Shown piece after piece: positions 1 through 6,414 of a DNA stretch of 11,398 bases. How positions within the stretch are numbered: position 1 is the first letter of the stretch; the number at the start of each line of letters is the position of its first letter. The notes under the pieces are model-generated. The model did not search any database. It was not told where the DNA came from and worked only from the letters and a program-made list of their open reading frames with translations. Source of the stretch: an uncultured Lachnospiraceae bacterium. Lineage in GTDB: Bacteria > Bacillota > Clostridia > Lachnospirales > Lachnospiraceae. Where the stretch lies: NCBI GenBank assembly GCA_934371505.1, contig CAKRNW010000074.1, positions 1 to 11,398 on the forward strand, read 5' to 3'. The position numbers and the translations under genes are program-made.

Positions 1-1
1 A

Positions 2-55
2 GCGGGTCCCACTGCACCGGCCATGGGTCTTTGTCTGATGGAAGTGGACTATTAA
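2..55 (+). CDS. truA: tRNA pseudouridine synthase A, C-terminal end (partial)
   Basis: Only the last 17 codons are in the window, reading AGPTAPAMGLCLMEVDY and then TAA. The stretch 'AGPTAPAxGLxLxxVxY' is the usual C-terminus of TruA, which makes pseudouridine at positions 38-40 of the anticodon arm of many tRNAs. The catalytic Asp lies outside the window. Seen: the C-terminal motif and the stop codon. Known: this motif forms the last strand of the TruA fold. In many Firmicutes truA is followed by rplM-rpsI, but here a short remnant and a convergent gene follow, so that order is broken or absent. Confidence 0.8.
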   Translation, partial: AGPTAPAMGLCLMEVDY

Positions 56-62
56 GAAATGA

Positions 63-173
63 GAAAGGCATGGTTCTGCCCAGTATCTTGGTCTGAATGC
101 AGACGAGGAAGATGCCTGGATCAGTGTGGGAGATGAAGCGTTACAGGAATTGCTGGACAGCCAGAAACAGTAA
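63..173 (+). pseudogene. Startless coding remnant of unknown origin
   Basis: A 36-codon stretch between TGA (60-62) and TAA (171-173) has normal protein-like composition: it contains QYLGLNADEEDAWISVGDE and ends in LLDSQKQ. It has no ATG; the only start-like codon is a GTG at 126. A short open frame starting with ATG at 59 runs in another phase. The pattern fits the 3' end of a gene whose 5' part was lost or shifted out of frame. I do not recognise the family. It lies directly behind truA and meets the reverse-strand transglutaminase gene tail to tail, 5 bp apart. It could also be a chance open frame. Confidence 0.3.
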
Positions 174-178
174 CGTAC

Positions 179-985
179 TTATTGTTCCGGAACCATGAAA
201 TAGCGGTATGCCAGGACTTCCTGGCGCACACCATTATAGTAGTAGATAGGGTCGTCCCAGGTGCAGTCCACCAGATACCACCGGCCACCTGTTTTGACCC
301 GGTTCCAGGCATGGTTCTGACCGGTCTGGATTTCACATTCGATACCCAATACATCCATGAAAAACTGAAATGCCTTACAGTAGCCATCACAGACGGCAAC
401 TCCGTCCTGGATGACACCGGCCATGGTGTGACTCTTGTAGGGAACGGTTCCGGCTTTGTAATTGTCGTAATCATAGGAAGTGCTGGTAATAATCCAGTCA
501 TGGACGGCCTTGATCTTTTCCATATCCGTCATAGAGTCGTTTGTAATCTGATGAGCCAGGAGATAGGCCTGGCATTTGGCATCGGTCACATCATTCAGAC
601 CGTGGGCAATGCGTCCTTCCTTGTAACCCACCGTCAGATAGTGGTTTAACAGTATCTGACGGTCATTTCCCAGGGCAGCAGCCACATCGGGGTTGGCAGT
701 TGCGTAGGCGGCAGCGTCAAAGTTCTGCAGATTTAAATAGGCTGCAGGAGTGACACCGGGAATCCTTCCCTCCTCTTTACCGTAGGTTTCATAGTAATAC
801 CAGAGCAGATTCTTATCATAGCCAAGATTCTGTTTCAGATCGGGATATCTGTCTGCATATTGCTCATAGTCGAAAGTGTCCGGCGTTACCGGCTCTGCAG
901 CGGCGGCAGACAGGGTGGAAGAGAGAACAGCGGCACAGGTAGTCGCACAAATCAGTTTTTTTACTTTATCTATATGTAAATTCAT
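179..985 (-). CDS. Secreted transglutaminase-like protein with N-terminal tandem repeats
   Basis: 268 residues. Residues 1-30 look like a signal peptide: a basic start (KVKK), a hydrophobic Ala/Leu/Ser core and an SAAAA end. Residues 38-74 and 89-125 are two copies of a repeat of the type 'FDxxxYAxxxPDL...YYxTxGxxEGR', also seen in many secreted bacterial proteins. Residues about 135-268 are a transglutaminase/protease-like core with the expected triad: Cys199 in VCDGYCKAF, His225 in QNHAWN and Asp240 in YLVDCTWDD. The start is supported by GGAGG 7 nt upstream of ATG (reverse strand). The family cleaves or cross-links proteins or peptides; the substrate cannot be told from sequence. The protein stops soon after the triad (YRYFMVPEQ), whereas related proteins usually go on for a few more strand residues, so the C-terminus may be shortened. 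It is divergent from the phosphorylase operon and convergent with the remnant at 63-173. Confidence 0.85.
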   Translation of the reverse strand: MNLHIDKVKKLICATTCAAVLSSTLSAAAAEPVTPDTFDYEQYADRYPDLKQNLGYDKNLLWYYYETYGKEEGRIPGVTPAAYLNLQNFDAAAYATANPDVAAALGNDRQILLNHYLTVGYKEGRIAHGLNDVTDAKCQAYLLAHQITNDSMTDMEKIKAVHDWIITSTSYDYDNYKAGTVPYKSHTMAGVIQDGVAVCDGYCKAFQFFMDVLGIECEIQTGQNHAWNRVKTGGRWYLVDCTWDDPIYYYNGVRQEVLAYRYFMVPEQ

Positions 986-1059
986 GAGAAATCCTCCATA
1001 GCGTTCTTACATTCAGTATACACTATTTTGGAACAAAAACATACACGGAGATAAAAGGA

Positions 1060-2034
1060 ATGGTTTATTTTTTTTGTGCCCTTTATGAGGAAGCGCAATT
1101 TCTGATAGAAGCCTTCCAGTTGAAAAAGAATCCGGAGATCCATGCCTTTCCCATCTATGAGAGCAGAAAAGAAATGCATCCTGAGCTGACACTGGTGATC
1201 ACCGGACCAGGAGCAATACCTGCTGCCACAGCAGTGGGGTATCTGGCTGCCCGGGACGATCGAAGAGAAGAAGGCTTACTGATCAATATCGGCAGCTGTG
1301 GCAGCGGAGAGAAATTCCCGGTAGGCACTGTGACGCTGGGCAATAAGATCTGGGATGAAATCACAGGTCGAATCTGCTACCCGGATATTTTGTTCCGCCA
1401 CCCTTTCCGTGAGGTGGAAATTCATACTGGCAGCAAACCGGCTTCTGCAGAAGAAATCATAACAGCGGAAAATGTGGTTTTTGACATGGAGGCTGCCGCT
1501 GTTTATCAGGCGGGTAGTCGTTTTTACCGACCGGATCAGATGCTTTTCTTGAAAGTGGTTTCTGATCATGGAATGGGGGAAACTGCCAGACAGGAATACC
1601 GGCCGGGGACAATTCATAGTTTGATGAGTGGGGCAAAAGAGGAACTTCTTCCATTTTTCAATCACATGATGGAAAAACAACCGGAAAAGGAAACAGAGGA
1701 AAGAAATCCGGAGGCAGAACGCTTGAAGGAAGAACTGCACTGCTCTGTCACCATGGCAGCGGAAGTGGAACAACTGGTGCGTTATGCTAAACTGGCAGGG
1801 GTGGATTTGACCACCATTCTGGAGGAAGACCGGGCAGCAGGCATCCTGCCCTGCAGAGATAAAAAGGAGGGGAAAGGGTATCTTGCACAGCTTAAAAGAC
1901 GAGTGTTGCGACCAGGGAATAACATCGGACAGCCATCGGTTTTCCCACATTTATGTGGAACACCGGGTACAGAACCTGCCGGGAACCCGGGAGATTCTTG
2001 CCCATTTTCCCAAAGCCCGGGTGATTCTGATTGA
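1060..2034 (+). CDS. Nucleoside phosphorylase / MTA-SAH nucleosidase-like protein
   Basis: 324 residues. The first about 200 residues follow the purine nucleoside phosphorylase / methylthioadenosine nucleosidase fold: an acidic pair near the N-terminus (Glu10, Glu11), glycine-rich strands (VITGPGAIPAAT at 47-58, INIGSCGSG at 76-83), the ribose-binding 'MEAAA' (Met143, Glu144), and 'VVSDHG' with Asp169 in the place of the catalytic Asp. Such enzymes cut the N-glycosidic bond of nucleosides. Residues about 218-280 form a helical tail (ELHCSVTMAAEVEQLVRYA). The start is supported by CGGAG 9 nt before ATG. The last about 50 residues are Pro/Gly-rich and overlap the next gene in another frame, so they look like read-through after loss of an earlier stop. 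It is the first gene of an operon with the radical SAM protein. The natural substrate is unknown; the neighbour suggests a nucleoside or nucleotide-derived compound. Confidence 0.75.
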   Translation: MVYFFCALYEEAQFLIEAFQLKKNPEIHAFPIYESRKEMHPELTLVITGPGAIPAATAVGYLAARDDRREEGLLINIGSCGSGEKFPVGTVTLGNKIWDEITGRICYPDILFRHPFREVEIHTGSKPASAEEIITAENVVFDMEAAAVYQAGSRFYRPDQMLFLKVVSDHGMGETARQEYRPGTIHSLMSGAKEELLPFFNHMMEKQPEKETEERNPEAERLKEELHCSVTMAAEVEQLVRYAKLAGVDLTTILEEDRAAGILPCRDKKEGKGYLAQLKRRVLRPGNNIGQPSVFPHLCGTPGTEPAGNPGDSCPFSQSPGDSD

Positions 2035-2947
2035 CCACTATAAGGATGTATTTTGCAGAAGAGGCCAGGATTATGTGAGGCAGCATGCCGGGCAGGCCAT
2101 GATTCTTGCGGAAAAGACGGAGCATTTTCTATATGAGGCGTCCACGGTATGCCAGGACTTCGGTAACGCTAATTTTTATTATTGCTCCACCATGATGAAT
2201 TGTGTGTTTGATTGCGACTACTGTTATTTGAAGGGGATGTATCCGTCGGGGCATCTGGTGGTTTTTGTGAATCTGGAAGATTATTTTGATGCGATACGAG
2301 GGGAACTGCAGAAGCGCAATCTCTATGTATGCGTTTCCTACGATGCGGATTTACTGGCATTGGAAGGTGTGTGCGGATACGGAAAGCGATGGGCGGAATT
2401 TGCCAAAACACAACCGGGACTGAGAATTGAGATCCGGACCAAAAGCGGGAATAAAAGCATGTGGGAGAACTTACCGGTTTCTCCCCGGGTTATTTATGCG
2501 TTTACCCTGTCACCGCAACAGGTGATTATGGAAAGTGAACATGGAACTGCACCGGCGGCAATGCGTCTGGACTGTGCCATAGCAGGACTTCAAAAGGGGC
2601 ATCCCATCCGCCTGTGTTTTGATCCCATGCTTTATGTGCCGGACTGGCAGCAGGCATACAAAGAACTGCTGGTACAGGCAGATCAAAGCTTCCAAAAGGC
2701 AGGGGCAAAGTGGGAATTGCTGCAGGATGTCAGTGTAGGCTCCTTCCGCATTTCCCAGGATTATTTGAAGAAACTGAGAAAAAGTAAGCCCTGTGCGGCA
2801 GTGGTACAATTTCCTTTTGAAAATGTGGGTGGGGTTTATCAATATCCCAGGCATCTTTTGGAGGAGATGGAAACCTGGCTGGTAAAGGAACTGGAAATGC
2901 GTCTGCCGACAGAAAAAATCTACCGGGACTTTCGAAGTGCGGAATAA
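1883..2947 (+). CDS. Spore photoproduct lyase-like radical SAM protein
   Basis: 354 residues from a TTG start. Cys107-x3-Cys111-x2-Cys114 is the spacing of spore photoproduct lyase (SPL), not the usual Cx3Cx2C context alone: the following Tyr113 and Tyr115 match the tyrosines flanking the SPL cluster. Cys150 in 'YVCVSYD' is the candidate equivalent of the SPL hydrogen-donor cysteine. SPL repairs the UV thymine dimer (spore photoproduct) of spores. The N-terminus (FSHIYVEHRV, then DHYKDVFCRRGQDY) is typical of a clostridial SPL-related group that may not all be true repair enzymes. TTG at 1883 is the first normal start in this frame, which is open only from 1811, and follows AAGGAGGGG at 1864-1872. 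The gene overlaps the phosphorylase by 152 nt, suggesting coupled translation. SDR follows 35 bp later. Fold: sure. True photoproduct repair: unsure. Confidence 0.8.
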   Translation: MHSLKDECCDQGITSDSHRFSHIYVEHRVQNLPGTREILAHFPKARVILIDHYKDVFCRRGQDYVRQHAGQAMILAEKTEHFLYEASTVCQDFGNANFYYCSTMMNCVFDCDYCYLKGMYPSGHLVVFVNLEDYFDAIRGELQKRNLYVCVSYDADLLALEGVCGYGKRWAEFAKTQPGLRIEIRTKSGNKSMWENLPVSPRVIYAFTLSPQQVIMESEHGTAPAAMRLDCAIAGLQKGHPIRLCFDPMLYVPDWQQAYKELLVQADQSFQKAGAKWELLQDVSVGSFRISQDYLKKLRKSKPCAAVVQFPFENVGGVYQYPRHLLEEMETWLVKELEMRLPTEKIYRDFRSAE

Positions 2948-2982
2948 GACTTATCTTATATAAAAGAATCGAGAAAACGGAT

Positions 2983-3693
2983 ATGAAACAGATTGCGGTA
3001 GTCACTGGAGCAAGCTCGGGAATCGGGCTTGCCATCAGTGATACATTATGTAAACTTGGATATGAGGTTTATGGCTTTGGAAGAGATTTTTCCAGACAGG
3101 AAACCGGGGTATTACTGGAAAAGTATCCCGGTTTTCATCCCCTGGAAGGGGATTTACTGGAAACCCGGGACGTGCTGGGACGCCTGCAGGAAATCCCTGA
3201 CAGACAGAATATCCGTGTACTTGTCAACAATGCCGGGGTGGGGTACTATGGTCTTCATGAGGAACTAAATCCACTCCAGATCATGGAATTGGTGCGCACG
3301 AATCTGGAGCTTCCCATGATTCTCACCGGACAGCTTCTCAGGATATTAAAAGCCAATCACGGCTATGTTATCAATATTTCCTCTGTCACTGCGGAGGAAA
3401 TCAACCCTCATGGCTGTGCTTACGGGGCAACCAAGGCGGGACTTACCAGCTTTGGAGACAGCATTTTTGCAGAGAACAGAAAGTACGGCTTAAAGGTGAC
3501 CACCATCCAGCCGGATATGACGGTATCAAGGCTCTACCGCAATGCAAATTTTGAGCAGGGAGAGGAGCCGGGAAGTTATTTGAAACCGGAGCAGATCGCA
3601 GAGGCGGTAGCTTATGTCCTAACCCGGGAGGAGGGTGTGGTTATCCCCAAAATCACCCTGCAGCCGCAGCTTCACCGGATACGGAGAAAGTAA
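2983..3693 (+). CDS. Short-chain dehydrogenase/reductase (SDR family)
   Basis: 236 residues, normal length for a classical SDR. Seen: the cofactor loop TGASSGIG (8-15), Asp58 at the adenine pocket (GDLL), NNAG (82-85), Asn107, Ser133/Ser134, and the catalytic Tyr147-x3-Lys151 in 'CAYGATKAG'. These give a complete NAD(P)-dependent oxidoreductase. After the GxxxGxG strand the sequence is YGFGRDFSR: the Arg suggests NADP(H) preference (inference). The substrate is not readable. The ribosome binding site before ATG is weak (GAGAAAACGG). The gene lies 35 bp after the radical SAM gene and 20 bp before the PLP enzyme, on the same strand, so it is likely co-transcribed. SDR genes beside SPL-like genes would fit further processing of a product made by the first two enzymes, but that is only a context argument. 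Confidence 0.88.
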   Translation: MKQIAVVTGASSGIGLAISDTLCKLGYEVYGFGRDFSRQETGVLLEKYPGFHPLEGDLLETRDVLGRLQEIPDRQNIRVLVNNAGVGYYGLHEELNPLQIMELVRTNLELPMILTGQLLRILKANHGYVINISSVTAEEINPHGCAYGATKAGLTSFGDSIFAENRKYGLKVTTIQPDMTVSRLYRNANFEQGEEPGSYLKPEQIAEAVAYVLTREEGVVIPKITLQPQLHRIRRK

Positions 3694-3713
3694 GAAAAGA
3701 TTGGAGCATCATT

Positions 3714-4808
3714 ATGAAACTGGAAAATCTGCAACGAGTACCCACCGGTTATATCAATACTCCCTTAGAGTATTTGCCGGGACTGACCAAAGAATTGGGA
3801 AAAGGAAAGCTCTATATCAAAAGAGACGACATGACAGGCCTGGCGATGGGAGGAAATAAGACCAGAAAACTGGATTATATGGTGAAGTACGCCCTGGATA
3901 ACGGATACACGGCGTTGATGACCTTCGGCGGCGTGCAGACCAACCACGGCAGACTTACGGTGGCAGCAGCCGTCCGCTACGGGCTGAAACCGATTCTGGT
4001 TCTGAAGGGCCGGAAGCCGGAACAGCTTTCCGGTAATCTGTTACTGGATCGTCTTATGGGCGCGGATCTTCACTTTGTGGATATGTCCGGGGCACAGTTA
4101 CTTCCCGAGGAGGAACAGGAAGCAGCCAGGAAAAAGTATCTGGAGGACTGTGCAGCGAAGATCACAGCGGAATATGAAGCCAGGGGGGAAAAGGTGTTAA
4201 ACATCCCTATCGGCGGTCAGACCCCCATCGGTTCTGCCGGCTATATTCAGGCGATTCCGGAGATTATGAGACAGATGGAGGAACAGAAGATCCATGCAGA
4301 TTATCTGGTGGCCGGTTATGGATCTACAGGAACCTTTGCAGGATTATGGGCAGGAGCCAAGTATTATCACGCTCCCTTTGAGGTTATCGGAATCCCCATT
4401 GAACCGGACATGCGGCCCATTGAGGAAACAGTAGACTTTATCAACGAAATGGCAGACACCTTTGAAATGGGCATTCACTGCAAAAAAGAAGAGATCCACC
4501 TGGAGCTGGGAGAGGGTGAGAACTTTTACGGCGGTACAGGCTACAATGAACCGGATCACATCACCCAGCGTTACATTGAGCTTTTGGCCCGCACGGATGC
4601 AATTTTTACAGATCCATGCTATACTGGAAAAGTACTTCACGGGTTTGTGGATCTTCTTGAAAAGGAAATTATTCCTGCAGATTCCAATGCCATTTTTCTT
4701 CATACCGGCGGAGCTCCGGGGCTTTGGACGAAAGAACATCTGGACAGCATGAATGAGGCATACTGGAAAGATGAAAAGAAAGATCATGTGACGACATGGA
4801 TCATGTAA
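3714..4808 (+). CDS. PLP enzyme of the D-cysteine desulfhydrase / ACC deaminase family
   Basis: 364 residues, fold type II PLP enzyme. Lys49 in 'GGNKTRKLDY' is the expected Schiff-base lysine. 'FGGVQTNHGR' (71-80) is the substrate loop; family members usually have Ser where Thr75 stands. 'GYGSTGTFAG' (201-210) binds the PLP phosphate, and 'DPCYTGKVLHGF' plus 'HTGGAPGLW' are the conserved C-terminal loops. The family breaks down D-cysteine to pyruvate, H2S and ammonia, or opens 1-aminocyclopropane-1-carboxylate; related members act on other small amino acids. The Ser-to-Thr change argues against a standard ACC deaminase but does not settle the substrate. Start: GGAG 9 nt before ATG, 20 bp after the SDR stop. 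It is the last gene of this cluster; an 85-bp gap with a possible promoter follows. Confidence 0.88.
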   Translation: MKLENLQRVPTGYINTPLEYLPGLTKELGKGKLYIKRDDMTGLAMGGNKTRKLDYMVKYALDNGYTALMTFGGVQTNHGRLTVAAAVRYGLKPILVLKGRKPEQLSGNLLLDRLMGADLHFVDMSGAQLLPEEEQEAARKKYLEDCAAKITAEYEARGEKVLNIPIGGQTPIGSAGYIQAIPEIMRQMEEQKIHADYLVAGYGSTGTFAGLWAGAKYYHAPFEVIGIPIEPDMRPIEETVDFINEMADTFEMGIHCKKEEIHLELGEGENFYGGTGYNEPDHITQRYIELLARTDAIFTDPCYTGKVLHGFVDLLEKEIIPADSNAIFLHTGGAPGLWTKEHLDSMNEAYWKDEKKDHVTTWIM

Positions 4809-4811
4809 TCT

Positions 4812-4840
4812 GTTTCAAGACTGGTAAAGAGAACTATAAT
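4812..4840 (+). promoter_or_regulatory. Possible sigma-A-type promoter for the UDP-sugar pyrophosphorylase
   Basis: A perfect -10 box TATAAT lies at 4835-4840, with a weak -35 (GTTTCA, 4812-4817) 17 bp upstream. It sits in the 85-bp gap between the PLP enzyme and the ATG at 4894. No terminator hairpin is visible in that gap, so read-through from the upstream operon remains possible. Confidence 0.4.
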
Positions 4841-4893
4841 ATGATAAGATGAGATAGCAGTCGGAAAACAGATTGCCGGAAGGAGTTCGGGAT

Positions 4894-6120
4894 ATGAATT
4901 TTGAGGAAGCCAAAAAGCTGTTAGAGGAGTATGGACAGGAACATATTCTGAAAGACTATGATACCCTCACGAAGGAACAGCAGGAAAATCTGCTGGCGCA
5001 GATTGGGAACTGTGACTTCTCCGTGCTTCATGAGCTGGAAAATAGACAGGAAAGTGGAAAACGCGGTGTGATCTCTCCCCTGCCCACCATGCAGCTGGAA
5101 GAGATTGAGGCAAATAAAGAGAAATTTTACGCAGCCGGTGTGAAGGCCATTCAAGCCGGAAAAGTGGGAGCGGTGCTTCTGGCAGGAGGAATGGGAACCC
5201 GGCTGGGGAGCGATGACCCCAAGGGAATGTACAATATCGGCCTTACCAAGGATATGTATATTTTTGAGAGAATCATCCGTAACCTGTTGGATGTGGTGGA
5301 GGAGACCGGTACATGGATTCACCTGTTTGTCATGACCAGTGATAAAAACCATGCAGCAACCACTAAATTTTTAAAAGAGAAAAAATATTTCGGTTATAAA
5401 GAAGACTATGTAACCTTCTTCATGCAGGAGATGGCACCGGCGACAGACTATCAGGGAAAGGTATATATGGAGGCTCCCGGAGTGGTAGCAATGTCACCCA
5501 ACGGAAACGGTGGCTGGTTCAGTTCCATGAAGCGTTGGAACGTGCTGGATAAAGTAAAGGAAGCCGGTATCGAATACCTGAATGTTTTTGCGGTGGATAA
5601 TGTGCTGCAGCGCATTGCGGACCCTGTTTTTGTGGGAGCACTGATTGAACAACAGGCAGCTGTGGGATCCAAGGTGGTTAAAAAAGTTGCCCCGGATGAA
5701 AAAGTGGGCGTAATGTGTCTGGAAGATAACAGACCTTCCATTATCGAATACTATGAGCTGACGGATGAACTGATGAACACTCTGGATGAAAAAGGGGAGC
5801 GTGTTTATAATTTCGGCGTGATTTTAAACTACCTGTTCCGCGTGGCAGACCTGTATAATATTGTGGACCGCAAGCTGCCCCTTCATGTGGTGGAGAAAAA
5901 GATCCCTTACATGGATGAGCAGGGAAAACGTATTAAGCCGGAGGAACCTAACGGCTATAAATTTGAGACACTGGTGCTGGACATGATTCATATGGAGGAC
6001 AGCTGTCTTCCCTTTGAAGTAGTGCGTAATCATGAGTTTGCGCCTATTAAAAACAAAACCGGTGTGGATTCTGTGGAATCTGCCAGAAAACTTCTTCAGG
6101 AAAACGGAGTAGAATTATAA
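4894..6120 (+). CDS. UDPGP-family nucleotidyltransferase (UDP-N-acetylglucosamine/UDP-glucose pyrophosphorylase type)
   Basis: 408 residues. This is the eukaryote-like UDPGP family, not bacterial GalU. Seen: LAGGMGTRLG (96-105) with the following DPKGMYNIGL, MTSDKNH (147-153), the uridine-side PNGNGG (202-207), 'VDN' (234-236), 'NFG' (306-308), and the late 'YKFETLVLDM' (about 355-364) and 'FAPIKN' (about 382-387). It joins UTP to a sugar 1-phosphate to make UDP-sugar plus pyrophosphate in the cytoplasm. Whether glucose, galactose or N-acetylhexosamine 1-phosphate is used cannot be read directly. ATG 4894 is chosen because AGGAG (4881-4885) lies 8 nt upstream; a longer TTG reading from 4873 would bury that site. 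The UDP-hexose 4-epimerase and HAD phosphatase downstream point to a UDP-sugar pathway, although a chemoreceptor gene now separates them. Confidence 0.85.
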   Translation: MNFEEAKKLLEEYGQEHILKDYDTLTKEQQENLLAQIGNCDFSVLHELENRQESGKRGVISPLPTMQLEEIEANKEKFYAAGVKAIQAGKVGAVLLAGGMGTRLGSDDPKGMYNIGLTKDMYIFERIIRNLLDVVEETGTWIHLFVMTSDKNHAATTKFLKEKKYFGYKEDYVTFFMQEMAPATDYQGKVYMEAPGVVAMSPNGNGGWFSSMKRWNVLDKVKEAGIEYLNVFAVDNVLQRIADPVFVGALIEQQAAVGSKVVKKVAPDEKVGVMCLEDNRPSIIEYYELTDELMNTLDEKGERVYNFGVILNYLFRVADLYNIVDRKLPLHVVEKKIPYMDEQGKRIKPEEPNGYKFETLVLDMIHMEDSCLPFEVVRNHEFAPIKNKTGVDSVESARKLLQENGVEL

Positions 6121-6270
6121 TATTTTTGAAGGAACAATTTTATCAAGGTTAATGGCTTCGCCAAGAAGAGAAAGAAACTGATCGTTGTCGTTGTCGAATT
6201 TGTTTTGACAATCTTCAAAAACTTCTGCCAAAGTGAGCTGCTTATGTGTTATTATATAAGTATATCTCCT
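6115..6270 (-). pseudogene. N-terminal remnant of a transposase
   Basis: Read on the reverse strand, 6270 to 6115 stays open for about 50 codons and gives a protein-like stretch: LTLAEVFEDCQNKF, then a DNDNDQFLSLLGEAINLDKIVP segment read in two parts around the middle Asp/Gln. This resembles the start of DDE transposases common in Clostridia ('LTLADIFxDxxxxFxxDKxxFLSLLExxIDLDxxVP'). An AAAGGAGA ribosome binding site lies upstream on the same strand, but no ATG remains and a stop at 6115-6117 ends it at the edge of the pyrophosphorylase gene. It is therefore a decayed insertion-sequence relic. Family placement is from memory of the motif, not a search. Confidence 0.5.
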
Positions 6271-6350
6271 TTAAGGGGGATTGGTATTTAGTTTCCAGTC
6301 AACTCTATTTTACCATAAACCTTGAGGAGATATTTTGTTTTAACGACAAA

Positions 6351-6363
6351 AAATACCGTATTT
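6351..6363. repeat. Perfect 13-bp palindrome upstream of the chemoreceptor
   Basis: AAATACCGTATTT: six base pairs around a single central C. It lies 51 bp before the chemoreceptor ATG in an otherwise AT-rich gap. Just upstream TTTTGT (6333-6338) and ACAAAA (6346-6351) form another 6-bp inverted pair. Its size and symmetry fit an operator for a small dimeric repressor, or the end of the decayed insertion sequence. Confidence 0.45.
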
Positions 6364-6374
6364 ATGTGGTGCTT

Positions 6375-6391
6375 GGCGTTTTGCAAACGCC
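6375..6391 (+). promoter_or_regulatory. Hairpin in the 5' leader of the chemoreceptor gene
   Basis: GGCGTTT-TGC-AAACGCC: a perfect 7-bp stem with a 3-nt loop, ending 11 nt before the ribosome binding site AAGGAG (6403-6408). No U-run follows, so it is not an intrinsic terminator. It could act on mRNA stability or ribosome access, or be a DNA site. I could not match it to a known riboswitch class. Confidence 0.45.
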
Positions 6392-6414
6392 TAAAGGATA
6401 ATAAGGAGAAACCG

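Noticed and set aside
182..649. Forward open frame of 155 codons
   Set aside because: It lies entirely opposite the transglutaminase gene, whose catalytic motifs are clear.
1011..1022. Shared GTATAC core as a divergent promoter for the transglutaminase and phosphorylase genes
   Set aside because: A -10-like TATACT/TATACA is present on each strand, but neither has a recognisable -35 at the right distance.
1276..1950. Reverse-strand open frame of 224 codons
   Set aside because: It is opposite the nucleoside phosphorylase with its conserved motifs, and its own sequence is Phe/His/Cys-rich without domain character.
4873..4893. TTG start adding seven residues to the pyrophosphorylase
   Set aside because: The AGGAG at 4881-4885 would lie inside the coding region; it fits the ATG at 4894.
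6205..6210. Perfect TTGACA -35 box
   Set aside because: No acceptable -10 box lies 16-18 bp downstream, and it falls inside the transposase remnant.
6375..6391. Hairpin as a c-di-GMP riboswitch element
   Set aside because: The conserved core of the known c-di-GMP classes is absent.
6322..6414. TTG start adding 31 residues to the chemoreceptor
   Set aside because: No suitable ribosome site lies upstream, the added residues read through palindromes, and ATG 6415 has a strong site.
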